DNA of 64,000 nt, from positions 501,170,442-501,234,441 of the forward strand of contig NC_081410.1 of the NCBI RefSeq assembly GCF_030272615.1. Reading direction: 5' to 3'. The first letter of the stretch is position 1. Each line of letters starts with the position of its first letter. Position numbers and translations under genes: made by a program. The DNA comes from Cryptomeria japonica. Lineage: Eukaryota > Streptophyta > Pinopsida > Cupressales > Cupressaceae. Below the pieces are notes generated by a model that was not told where the DNA came from, did not search any database, and saw only the letters and a program-made list of their open reading frames with translations. Positions 11,572 through 22,639 of this stretch are shown one piece after another.

Positions 11572-14500
11572 ATAGCATCTTCATCTTCTGCACCTAAGTT
11601 TATTACAAACCCTACTATGGTAGAGAACATCAAGCACCCTAGACCTGTATTCAAGATTATACCTAAAATTGCTAAACAAGATGATTCTATCAGAGCTTTT
11701 TTGAAAATTCCGAAGGGTGTTGCTTTTGTCGAAGACTCAAGAATCTATATCCACTACAACATAGAAGACCTAGGGACTGAGGACTTGAAGAAAATGTTTA
11801 ATGATGCTATTACTGATGAGCAAGGTCTGAATAACCCTGAACATAAGATTGTTGAAGACTTAGGTTTTGTTGAAATTCTAAGCATTCCTGAATTTTTGAA
11901 GGAAGTAGTCTGTCTTGTCTTGAGCAGAGTCCATGGAGAATTTATGTGGTTAGATTCAGTTTGCAAAATAACAAAGGAAGCAATTAAGACACTTACTGGT
12001 TTACCCTCAATCGGTAGTAGGCCTAACAAAACCAAGAAAATACCTAACAAGGGTGTGATGAGCTTAACCGGAGCTACATCCGACATCAAATCCCTTAGAG
12101 TCAATGATTTTAGAGATGCAAATGTGAGATATGTGAGTATGGTACCTGGCTATAGAGTAACACATGCAAACAGATTGAATTCGATTTCTAGCCTTTGTAT
12201 TCACAGTGAATATGAGATGGTAAAGAACAACACTAAAATTGATGTTTGTGAATGGCTTAAGGATGAATTGATTGATAACTTGAAGAAGATTAAAGGTGAC
12301 AAGAAAGGAACTTTTCGCTTTGGAAACCTACTTGTCTGTCTGATGCTTTACTTCACCAAAGAGATACCCGACATTGGTCATAAGGATTTTGGATATGACA
12401 TCCCGGTAGGAAAACAAATTCTGGAAGATTTCACCGATATAGGCACTGACTATGACAAGATCATCACAGATTATTTCAAAACTTTTTCAACCAAAATGAA
12501 GGAAAGAGAGAGGTTATCGTAGAGTATAGTTGACAAGTATGACAAACAAATTTGCTTTGTTATTAAATGTGATGAGACATGGATAGAAGCAGTTATCCCT
12601 AGAACTATTTGGGTTACTGAAATGGGTTATGAAGTTGATTTACCAATTCTTGAAACATATGCAAAAAACACTACTTGATGCACCTAGTGAACCATCTGAA
12701 GAAATTTTTGGTAATGTTGAAACCATTGAGAGTATTGTTTCAATGCAGAAGCAAAGAAAAAGGAGAGAAAATTTTTATCAGAGATGCATCCAAGATGGAT
12801 AAGGAGGTTAAAGAAAATGTAATGAACTTGAGTGGCATAACTGCTAGTGAACTGGAAGGACTAAAACCAGAAGCACATGTTTCATCGGTTGTCACTTATT
12901 CTAATATCGATAGTGGAAAGGTAGCTGAATTCAAGAGAGTAGAGAGGAAGAAGAGAAAACCCTCACTAGTACCTTCTCCTTCTCCCAAGAGAACCAGAAC
13001 ACTAAGGAAGAAGCAGCAGGAAGATATGAAACCTAAGAAGAAGCTTACACCGAAGAAGAAACAAACACTGGATACCCCTTCTCTGGAAGAACTATTGAAT
13101 GAGATAACACAGGAAGGAAATCTGATTCATGTAAACAAATTGTATCATTTTTTAAGGATTCTGACAGGGAAACAATAGAAAAGAGCATTATTTTGCATTT
13201 AGATATCTATAAGAAGGTTTTGATTGAAGTAATAGATGATTTGCCAAATGATCTATATCTGAGATTAGAAGCAAAATGATTATCAGTAATGGAACTTGAT
13301 AATAAGTTGAAATTTGAATCATTATTGGTGGTACATCTTGTAAATTTTGAAGAGGAAATTGATAAATTAATTTTTGAGGCAAACTAGTCAGTTTTTGGCA
13401 GTAGACACCGCCAAGTGAGCCTAATGGTTGGGAGAGTTAAGGAGATTGTTGATGAGACTACAGACAAATGGGATATATTTTTTGTTGAAAAGGAAAAGCA
13501 AGAAGAAAGGAGTAGACAAAAAATGAACAAAACCCTTAAGGTATATCAAAAGGATAAGGATAAGGGTAAAGGAAAAGTTGTTGGTGTTCCTGCAATAAAG
13601 ATTACAGATAATCTTCCACCTTCAGTTCAGGATATCCCACCGGTACATATAGTCAGCCCACCTGATATGGGAACTGAAGATGTTACTCTTGATAATACTA
13701 ACCCAGATTCTGAGATTCTTTTTTCTATGAACATTGATAAACAGGATATTAACATTGTTGTAGCTAAGGAGACCGCAGAAGTTAAGGCAAACGATGGTGA
13801 GAATATCAAGATCTCTGAGACATCAGCAAATACTGCTGACTCTCAGAATACTGAGACACTGACAAAAGATAAAGGAACTAATACTAAGAAACAATCTAAG
13901 GAAGTGTTTCATGTTGAGATAGAGAAACCGGCAGAGAATGTGAATAAAGAGGAATCAATTGTTGGTAATAAGGAAGAAATAATTAAGGTTATTAGAGAAG
14001 TATCTATTGAGAGAAAAGCTATTGCTGAACCAAGCACATCTATAGGTGAATTTAGACCTACTAATGTGATAGATGTTCTTTTGGATTCTATCAAACGGAT
14101 AACAGATTGTAATGCCTTAGCATTTAAGGCTATTGATGACACACTACCTATCTTGAGGATGATTGCACCAACATGTAAGATAGATCACATTGACAATTCT
14201 TTAGGTAAATTGGACACCTTATCCAAATTCATTGCTAAAAATATTCTAACTCTAGAGAAGGTGAATGAAGGATCGGTTAAGGAGAGAGTTGATAAAGGGA
14301 AGAGTGAATTCTTTGAGAAAACCATCAAAAATTGTATAGAGCACTTAGATTCACTGCTACCGGTACTCAATTCTACAATTTTGGAGTATAAGGAGTTGTA
14401 TAGAGAATCCTGTAAGCCTCACTATTTGATAGAGGACATTGATGAGAAGATTAAAAAGAGACAGAAAGAGATTGATGACATAGCAAACAATATGATAGGT

Positions 14501-14839
14501 TCTTCAAAACTTACATCAGTTTTTGAACAGAAAATGGCAATCTTTGAAGAAAAATTGGAGAACTTGGAGAAAGAAAAGGCAAGAATAAGGCTGAAGGCCT
14601 GGGAGCTAAAGAGAAAACTTGGTCCAAGATTGGACAGTCTTATTACTTAGCAAGTTGAATTAACTAAGGCAACAATCCCTGGAGAAAGATCACTAGAGCA
14701 GCAGATGCTCTATCTCACCGATATGATCCAACAGACTGAGAAAATTCTTTCTAATAGTAACAAGTTTATGCAGAGTTTGAACTTAGTTTTGGCAAATATC
14801 TTTCAGATTGTAACCAACCGGTTACAGACTTTGAGGTAG
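11572..14839 (+). pseudogene. Giant uncharacterised ORF of a pol-less LTR element, decayed
   Basis: Conceptually one protein of about 1,090 residues. The likely original start is now ATA at 11572 (ATAGCATCTTCA, formerly Met-Ala-Ser-Ser); the first surviving in-frame ATG is 11617. The N-terminal globular part (to about 12660) has RVHGEFMWLDSVCKITKEAI and LTGLPSIGSRPNK, a pattern I associate loosely with plant retroelement accessory ORFs related to the mobile domain. The middle (12900-13080) is very basic with SPSPKRTRTLRKKQQ, which could be a nuclear localisation signal. The C-terminal half (13415-14650) is acidic to mixed-charge coiled coil. Breaks: TAG near 12520, frameshifts near 12665-12770 and 13165, TGA near 13277, TAG near 13387 and 14648. 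Function unknown; no pol motif. Confidence 0.7.
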
Positions 14840-14873
14840 AAATTTTGTATTATTTTTTTGACATCCTTTGTCA

Positions 14874-14890
14874 TTGATGTCAAAGGGGGA
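14874..14890 (+). other. Extra polypurine-like tract
   Basis: GTCAAAGGGGGAGTAG closely copies the functional-looking tract at 15013-15025 but lies about 140 bp upstream. Confidence 0.5.
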
Positions 14891-15012
14891 GTAGTGAAGA
14901 GAAAAATATATGCACAGAGGAGATCACTTGCTCAAGGCGAGCACACTTCTTTTTGGATTTCAGTTTTGGGATAACAGTTTTGGATTTTTCTCATGAGTGT
15001 TGCCATCAATGC

Positions 15013-15025
15013 CAAAGGGGGAGAT
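15013..15025 (+). promoter_or_regulatory. Polypurine tract
   Basis: CAAAGGGGGAGAT directly before the TG of the 3' LTR, where plus-strand priming is expected. Confidence 0.85.
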
Positions 15026-15819
15026 TGTTGGCATTCTACACTCATATGAGAATGGTTGATGTTGTCATTGATGGCAACCAACCGTTATTAGGTCTCTACA
15101 CACACTGGCAATAGGGTCAACACTGATACCATCTACTGACACCAACAGGCATATTCACCAACATCTGGATTACACCGACAAAGAAGTATACCGACACTCA
15201 GGATGACATGAGACAAGTTTTTTTTATGTGAACTGTATTGTATATATAATTATCTTTTGTAAGATGACTTGGTATATTGTAAAGACTCATATATGTATGA
15301 GATCTCATAGGTCATTTTGTATGGTAGGATATTTTTGTATGTATGAGGTGATATAGTGGACAGTGAAGGGTTTTGGTTAAGGTATCTGACTAAGCTTAAA
15401 CCAAAACTGAACCAAGCATTAGAGATGCTATTTTGAGCAGTACATTGTATTGGATTTAATTATCCTTATTGTAGTTAGTGAGACTCTTCTATTGAGCAGT
15501 GAGCTTTAGGCTATTGGCCTTCTTGCATGTGCAGGCCCCTATTGTAAGTAAAATTTATTCATATTGGCCAGTGAGTAAATACTGTGGATCACAAATCCCA
15601 CCAAGGTTTTTCCCACACTAGGTTTCCTTGTTAAAATATCTTGTGTTATGGTGTGCATTTATGTTGTCTCTGTTATTTCTGTTTACTGCATTATTTCTTG
15701 CTTACCGATACATTGATTTGGGTTGCAAAGTTATAAATAAGTTCAAATATTTCACAAACCGGTTAGACACTGATTCACCCCCCCTCTCAGTGTCTTTGGG
15801 ACTGTCATTAAATCTAACA
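15026..15819 (+). repeat. 3' LTR (794 bp)
   Basis: Starts TGTTGGCATTCTACACTC and ends AAATCTAACA. It aligns end to end with the 5' LTR with scattered differences. Confidence 0.95.
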
Positions 15820-15824
15820 ATATA
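15820..15824. repeat. Target-site duplication ATATA (right)
   Basis: Right partner of 9475-9479. Together they show a standard 5-bp integrase cut within the satellite. Confidence 0.93.
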
Positions 15825-16045
15825 TATCCTAGATTGGGAGAAATAGTCCGTCAAAGTTTGACAATTTTTTGGACTCAGGGCACTTGAGAGATCGTGCCGG
15901 TAGGGTATGGCTCTTGATGTTTCGTCGCTTTGGGAGGCACGATAGGAGCATGCCTATCATAAACCTACCCACCTAGACGTGCTTGTGACATTGGTTTGTG
16001 CACACAATGAACGAAATCAATTCTAGCCTATCTTGCAACTTTGAC
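15825..16045. repeat. 359-bp satellite, right part (rest of copy 4, start of copy 5)
   Basis: The landmark word recurs at 15893. If the LTR element and one target duplication are removed, this sits exactly 359 bp after the copy at 9189. Copy 5 loses similarity near 16045, after CTTGCAACTTT. Confidence 0.92.
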
Positions 16046-16047
16046 AG

Positions 16048-16175
16048 CTTTTACATCTTTTATCCAAATGAGCCCAAACTTTGACAAATTTGACAACAAC
16101 TGGGCAACTTTGACAATAATTGAGCAACTTTTACATCTTTTATCCAAATGATCCCAAACTTTCACAAATGGCTTC
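16048..16175. repeat. 80-bp direct repeat
   Basis: CTTTTACATCTTTTATCC followed by AAATGA-CCCAAACTTT occurs at 16048 and again at 16128. Confidence 0.8.
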
Positions 16176-16390
16176 AAATGATCATTAATGGTCCCAAATT
16201 ACCTTATTTAGATTAAAAAAAATGGTAAAACAAGATGAGAACCAAAATTTGACCATTGTGAGCATGAGGGTGCTCTCGCGCCACACACATTGACAAATAT
16301 AAATGAAAGGAATCAAAAGTATCCACTGATCATTACCATGGATCAAATGTGACCATTACCATTGAATTTCATTTTCATTGAAACAAAGGG

Positions 16391-16766
16391 TTTTGTAGGG
16401 TTAATTCAACATTTTAGAAAGTTTATCAAATCATATTCCACGATTGCAATGTTTTATATCATAGATTTTTGTTGTTTATATTCATATTGTTGATTACATA
16501 GGAAAATATTCATTTAACTTTATAAAAGGGCAGCCACCAAATACATCGAATGCACAATAATGAACTCAATACAAGGAGTTTTGTAGGGTTAATTCAACAT
16601 TTTAGAAAGTTTATCAAATCATATTCCATGATTGCAATGTTTTATATCATAGATTTTTGTTGTTTATATTCATATTGTTGATTACATAGGAAAACAATCA
16701 TTTAACTTTATAAAAGGGCAGCCACCAAATGCAACAAATACACTAATGAACTTAATACACATTTAT
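16391..16766. repeat. 188-bp tandem duplication
   Basis: Two nearly identical copies starting TTTTGTAGGGTTAATTCA at 16391 and 16579. Both run through ATTTTTGTTGTTTATATTC and AAAGGGCAGCCACCAAAT. The high identity suggests a recent event. Confidence 0.93.
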
Positions 16767-16932
16767 TGGATCAAATATCAACATTTATATATCAAAAAAG
16801 GCATGTATGCCAAGTCAATACAAGTATTAAAAAAATGTGGCATATGCCATGTCCAAATCGATATACAATAAAAATATAGAATATATCTACATGTATTAGT
16901 CATTCAATGACCACAACTAACACTATATGATC

Positions 16933-19538
16933 CTATACATGTGGTGGATCATCAAAATCGAGCCTCTTCGATGCAGTACGCAACTCTGTAGATGGCTACA
17001 AAACCACAATTCAAAAGCCAAGTTAGAATCCTTTTGTAGAAAATAGTTCACAATTATCAACATAACTATGAATTTAACTATAATTTATTTGCAATTGAAA
17101 TATAGATTACCTCATCAGCTGATCTCAGATCTAATGTCTTTGGTCTCTTCTCCTTGTTAGTCTTAGGAGTTTTCTCATACACAAACTTCAAAGGCTCCAA
17201 GCTATGGCCAAACCACGAAGGGGGATGTTGTAGATTAAATGTACAATTAATACAATGTTCTAACATATATACATCAAAAACACTAAAAAATCTATAATAT
17301 AGAGAACAAAAGTGTACCGAAGCCTGAGATGCTTCTCCAATAGACCGATGAAGGCTCACCATTGATGGAGCAGCTGTTGCTATTACCTGTACGAAAAATG
17401 ATCAAAGATTAAATAAAATTAATATAATGATAAGTATTGTAGGTTAAAAACAATTAATGTAATATATCAAACAAAAGTGTACCAGAGCCTAAGATGCTTC
17501 TCCAGTACACAAAGGAGGGCTCACCATTGATGAAGCAGCTATGGATATTTCCTATATGAAAAAAAGATAAGATTATAATTTATCACAAGTTCACATTTAC
17601 ACATGCATTTAATCATCAAATCAAGAAAATAAAGTAGAGATACATACATCTACCCTCTCTCAATCCCCGGGCGTATGAGGTGCATTCAACATATCTATAT
17701 AGCTCAATGGGCGTTGTACATATAAAATAGACCCAAAAACACCAATCAATCTACAAATCCTAACTAAGACAATTTCAACCTTTTCAAACAATTGTACAAC
17801 TAAAAATGTGTTCAATTACCTTCTTCCCATGTTTTGGCATCCTCGAGGATTTCTTTTGTTGAGGACGAGGCCTAGACACGGAGGGGATACCCTAAAAAAA
17901 AAAATTAACATGAGATATTAGTACAGATAATATTAAACATAATTTAACAAATCTAAAATGAAATGACTTGCATATTCCATCAAAATAATACAAAAAATAA
18001 GGTGTACAAAATATGATACCGTATAGTCTTGTAGGCCAAAATCGATCGCTGAGAGCATGACATCATCAATCTGGGACATTTGGTCCCCTAACAATACCTA
18101 CAAACAAAAAATTGTCAAGCATTAAAGAGAGTTAGTATATCTTGTAAGTTTTTTGAATTCAAAGTGTACTATTCTATTTAAACATGTTACAAAATTTATA
18201 CCTTAGGCGTCGAAGTTGTCGTTGCAGTAACTACAGGAGGAATATCAGATACCACTACTGCATCCTGAAATGCATATTATTTGTATCAATTTAAATTGAT
18301 CTATAAATGAAAAATAATTTACAATTTCAAATTTTAAGTGACTGATAAATACAATGCCAAGAATTCAAATCAACACACCTGTGTCTATAGTTGACTGCCA
18401 AACAACATGTCCATCAACTCATCTGTCAGTGCCACATCCTCAATCATGCGGATCTAACATCTACTCCTACAAATCATGCACAAATGGGATGTGGATCCAT
18501 CTGCAGTGGCCTCGTCATCCATCCCTGTGCATATCCCTAGGCAAGTGGCACACAAACACTGAATGGGCTCACTAGCGCCACCTACAACAACTAATGGCTC
18601 ATCATCTGGTACAAGAAGGTGTGCTAACTATGTCCCATGTTAAATGATCGCATCAGTCAATGTTGTGGCCGCCTGAAGAATCTATAGCTCCATCGACTCT
18701 TTCAGGTCTACCGGGACAGTCAAATGCACCTTGGTTTTGGGTGCTAGGGGATGACGACTCTCCTGGGCTACTCGCCTACATGCTCCAGGTCTATCTTGGG
18801 CAAAGTCGCCACCTCTACCATGGAACTCTCTCATGTCAAAATAATTAGGCATCACATAAAGGACAAACTCACAGTATACTTTCCTCAAAAAATACAATGG
18901 CACCTTAAAATTATTACAAGGTGGTTCGCCAAAGAACATCCACTACCTCTGCCAAAAAAGATTCTTCATCTGCACATTGGTACACCAATGTATGGGAAAT
19001 CTCTTTGCATTAAGAGGTAATGACTGACTAGTTTTAGGATCAACAAAAAGGTTACATATTTGTTGTTTACTAATGTTTTTATTTTTCACTCCCTCATATG
19101 ATAACCCACTAGCATAAAATTGATGACACCTATCCCTATAGTTTCCCCATTTTTAATTTGAGTGGAAACTACAGTGTCACCACTAGCTAAAGTTTCTAGG
19201 CTAGCGGTGAGGGATTTATGATGCTCAAGCTCAGATGTTTTCAATTTATTAATCAGTCTATTTATTTTAGTTGTGTTTTGCCCTAATTGATTAAGCAATT
19301 GCTCCTGTCTATCAAGTGTATGGTCAAAAGGAGGAGCTGAAGGTGTATTTTTGGGGTTTTGTTCGGGGTTTTCAGGAGGTGCATCTTGTTGTACTTGTTG
19401 TGGATTTTCAAAATCTAGTTTGTGCGACAAAAAATAAAAAAACCTAATCAAAATAAATGAATTTAAATTCAAAATGTAAAAAAAATTGAACAAATGCGAA
19501 AGAAAAATAAAAATCAAGCAAAACCAACCTTGATCCAT
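16933..19538 (-). pseudogene. Multi-exon gene of unknown function, decayed
   Basis: I do not recognise the family. Exons are inferred from AG/GT borders and a shared frame. Exon 1 (ATG 19538, MDQ) joins exon 2 at 19414 (DFENPQQVQQDAPPENPEQ, then a coiled-coil stretch). After a frame change near 19107 comes HQFYASGLSYEGVKNKN, RFPIHWCTNVQMKNLFWQR, FFGEPPCNNFKVPLYFLRK and an acidic stretch with several Cys (CLCATCLGICTG). Smaller exons follow: 18202-18264 (21 codons), about 18019-18098, about 17822-17893 (basic, KKSSRMPKHGKK), 17483-17551 and 17318-17396 (two similar exons), about 17107-17230, and last exon 16933-16995 ending DFDDPPHV-stop. Several codons are now TAG/TAA, e.g. near 18953, 18679 and 18610. 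It faces the transposase-like gene and may be its partner. Confidence 0.5.
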
Positions 19539-19649
19539 GGCATTTGGGTGAGAAAAGAGTGAGCCCATGCACGGTTTAGCAAGAAAAAACCTCAATTTCC
19601 AACTCGCAACTGTGTGAAAAGTAAAACACAATCTGCCCAAAAAGAAAAA

Positions 19650-19890
19650 TTATTGACAGGTACACATACGCACTATTTTAGTTCTTAAAACCACGTATGC
19701 GGTACTAAGTCCTAAAGCAGTACATACGCGGTTCTAAGTCCTAAAGAAGTGCATACACAGTCATTTTTGTAAAATAACCTCGTACGTGCTTTTGTCCCTT
19801 TAGTGTCAGGAACAACGAACCTTAGCACGTATGAGGTGATTTGAATTTTTAGTACCGCGATCACGGTGCCTATTTTTACAAGTTTTTTTA
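19650..19890. repeat. Short-motif cluster (CGTAYGYGG words)
   Basis: Words such as CATACGCACT, CGTATGCGG, CATACGCGG, CATACACAG, CGTACGTGC and CGTATGAGG recur. CTAAGTCCTAAAG occurs twice, 29 bp apart. The cluster sits just outside the 5' end of the minus-strand gene. It could be a subterminal repeat zone of a DNA transposon or a promoter cluster. Confidence 0.55.
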
Positions 19891-19949
19891 GGTGTGTGTC
19901 CACTTTTCTGCACACAATCTTTGTGCACTTACCCATCTATCAATGCCCA

Positions 19950-21625
19950 ATACAAACTATAGGGATATGGATCGCACTGGAGGTGGTTAGTCCCTTGTCA
20001 CGAATCCGAAGGGGAGCACTAACCATTTTGCCAACATGAAGGTGCTTATCAAGCACAACATTGCACAATTTGTGCCTAAACAGAGACCAACCTGGAGGCA
20101 CTTACCTCTGAATGACCTAGTTGTTGGGTGCTTTGCTATCAAACCTAGGGGTTTAGTGATTTTCAAGACCCTTTGGAAGGCCTAGGAAGATGTAAGGCAC
20201 CTCATCTCTGACAATATCATTATTAGAAAGGATAGTAAAATATGTGGGGAACGATCATTCTAGTGGAACTAATGTCATAAGGACAAGCCCCTTGCCCTTA
20301 TCTAGGGATGCTCAACAAGGTGTTGGGCTACAAAAGGTATCAGATGCTTTAGTGATATTATCAAAGATTGGCACCTCATCTTGTGGCTTGCTTTCTGTGA
20401 AGAGTTTAAGATCCCACAATCCCAATGGAGGACATACACTATGTTAAAAGAAGGTTGTTCTTCTCTCAACCTCCCCTGGGACAATTATTGCAATTTGATG
20501 AGACGTGCATAGTTTAAGTGGCCCAATGGGTCACCTCTTCCTAAGATTAAAGATAAAGATATCTACACCTAGCTGGTTGATAAGGATGAGATCTTTGAGC
20601 ATTTGAACAAATGTTGGAATACTACTCATTATGGTTCTACCTGGAGCAGACTCCTGGGTCATTTGTGGAATAGTTTTGCAAAGCCTAAAAATAAATGCTT
20701 TCTTTGGTGCCTTTTATTGCATAGACTCCCTATTTATTGTTGTGATGGTGCTCCCAATATCTGTAAATGTTGCAAGGTCCCCGAAACAATGAATCATATT
20801 TTCTTTGATTGATTTTTTGCTAAAGAAGTGTGGAAGCTTTTTGGTATTCACATCAACCATAATATTCTTAGTTGGGAAAGTGTTACTGGATATGTGTCGA
20901 GTCTTCCAAAATATGTCACTGTCTTTTGGTCCATACTCTCCCCAAAGATAATGTGGTTGATTTGGAAAATTAGAAATAATGATGTTTTAAATGGCATTGT
21001 AAGACTGCTTATGGAGTCTCTCAGGAGACTCATAACTCTTAGTGTTTCCTGACAGGTTACTCTAGTGATGAAAATCTCAAGGAAAAAGTTTGAAAGACTA
21101 CTAGGAGACGGGCATGCAAGGATGTGTGCTTGGGAAATCTCTCATGGTTACACCTGGAAAAGAACCACTAAGGAGAGATCCCAGTTCGAGATTGGCCAAG
21201 CCAACTTTATGGTTGAGCTAGAGAAAGAAAGGAAGGTGCTAGACAGACCCATCACAACGTTCCCCTTGGCTGTAGTTGTCCTGGGTGCTCCGGTTGAGAT
21301 TCCTGAAGCAATCCCACTCACAGAACATGTACACAAAAAGCTGATTTGGATGGAAGGGCAGTTTGGATGGATTGTCTGGGTAGATGAGGTGGCTGACACA
21401 GTCCTGTGAGGACACTATTTTACTGCTGACCGAGAGTTGATATTTTGCATAGTATTGTTTTATTTTGTATCTCTCATTTTACTCTTGTTAAGTGTTTTGT
21501 AATGTATTTGTCATAGCTACTGATTGTTTTTTAGTTGTTTCGACCTGCAACTCCAACTCTGATTGATCGTTTTGATTGGTAATCTCTATAGTTACTTTAT
21601 CTTACCATTAATAGAATATATATAT
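19950..21625 (+). pseudogene. LINE 3' fragment (RT C-terminal zinc-binding region)
   Basis: The plus strand shows the C-terminal part of a plant LINE ORF2. First come connector residues (MKVLIKHNIAQFVPKQRPTW near 20038, FKWPNGSPLPK near 20520), broken by many TAG codons. Then follows the zf-RVT region: NSFAKPKNKCFLWCLLLHRL (near 20670) and CKCCKVPETMNHIFFDC (20769-20815), then WLIWKIRNN. A further open frame of 114 codons (21065-21409; WEISHGYTWKRTT-like, EIPEAIPLTEHVHKKLIWME) follows; I do not recognise it. The 3' end is placed at an ATTAATAGAATATATATA tail near 21625. RT palm motifs are missing, so the copy is 5'-truncated. Confidence 0.8.
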
Positions 21626-22639
21626 GGCTTCATATTAAATGACCTATTAAATTCACATAAAAATCTACTAAAAATTTTGTTATTAACTTTTATATCTTAG
21701 GCAATTCTAATAACCTTGCAAAATTGGCCTATTATTTCAACGGTTGTTCTCTACTGATAAAAAAAAGAAAATCATCAAACTCATAATGGTGTGAAACCAA
21801 AAGATTCGAAAAAGACATTGATGTGATATTTTAAATAACTTCAAATTCAACGTTAGTGGGAGTCATTTGTCGTACAAGACCTTGATGGATGGATACATTA
21901 TTTTATTTTAATTTAGTATTCAATCAAAAAAAGTAATAATAAAATATTTAATAGCAGCTATTTTGTCATCACCACCTCGTCATCCAAGATGTAAAATTAG
22001 CATGTTTTTGGATGAAATATTTAAGGTTGCAAGAGTCGTTGAAATGGTAAACGCAATGAATATTTTATTTTAAATTTAATTAAATTAGATAAAATATTAA
22101 TATAAAAATAATAAAAAGCATTTGTGGCTTTAATTTAATCTCAAGATTAATGTGGAGTCGTCATTATAGGACTTGAAGATAATTATAATGGATAATGTTT
22201 TATAGTTTTGAATTATTTATTAGAAGTACAAATTAGGACTTATTAGAAGTATAAATTGATAGTCTTAAAGAATTAATAGTATGTGGATATTTAAATTATG
22301 TGGTTTTTCTTTAATTTGAAGTGTTTCAGAGGTAAACAAGTTTAAACATATTAAAGTCTTATATTAAGTTAAGGTTCTTGTTGGTGTTATTAATATAAAT
22401 ACATTATTGCATCTTAAGTTATAATCTTTTTAGTTGATTAGATATTAAAATAATTATTTATAATTATTATTTAAATATTTCAAATAATTCTAAGATGAGT
22501 TTTCTTTGTTTTCTATTCTTTTAGAAAACATTTAGAACATATTATGGATTTCAAATACTAAGTTATCATTATTATATTTAATTGTGCTCTATAAATCTAG
22601 CGCAATATGATAAATTTGTATGTTCATTTTGATCAATTA
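21626..22639. other. AT-rich intergenic stretch
   Basis: No gene, LTR or repeat recognised. Long A/T runs and frequent stops in all frames. Confidence 0.6.

Larger units (their letters stand above)
9480..15819 (+). mobile_element. LTR retrotransposon without pol, carrying a giant ORF
   Basis: A complete element of 6,340 bp. It has two LTRs (TGTTGG...TAACA), a 5-bp target duplication, an initiator-Met primer site right after the 5' LTR, and a purine tract right before the 3' LTR. The internal part codes for a coiled-coil/zinc-knuckle gag-like protein and then one long frame of about 1,090 codons. No protease, integrase, reverse transcriptase or RNase H motif was found, so it would depend on another element for mobility (inference). 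The LTRs differ by scattered substitutions and small indels, so the insertion is not recent. The LTR end style (CACCCCCCCTCTC...AACA, ATTGGTATCAGAGCT) resembles copia families. Confidence 0.9.
4320..19900. mobile_element. Candidate two-gene DNA transposon with convergent genes (interrupted)
   Basis: Two decayed multi-part genes face each other: a transposase-like gene on plus (4637-7563) and an unknown gene on minus (16933-19538). The outer flanks share a weak inverted match: AGTGCGTACGTGGTAC near 4325 resembles the complement of 19655-19674. The right flank also carries several CGTAYGYGG-type words. Without the inserted 6.3-kb LTR element the two stop codons are about 3 kb apart, separated by tandem repeats. 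That these genes form one element is inference from orientation and flank similarity; the ends and target duplication are not established. Confidence 0.4.
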
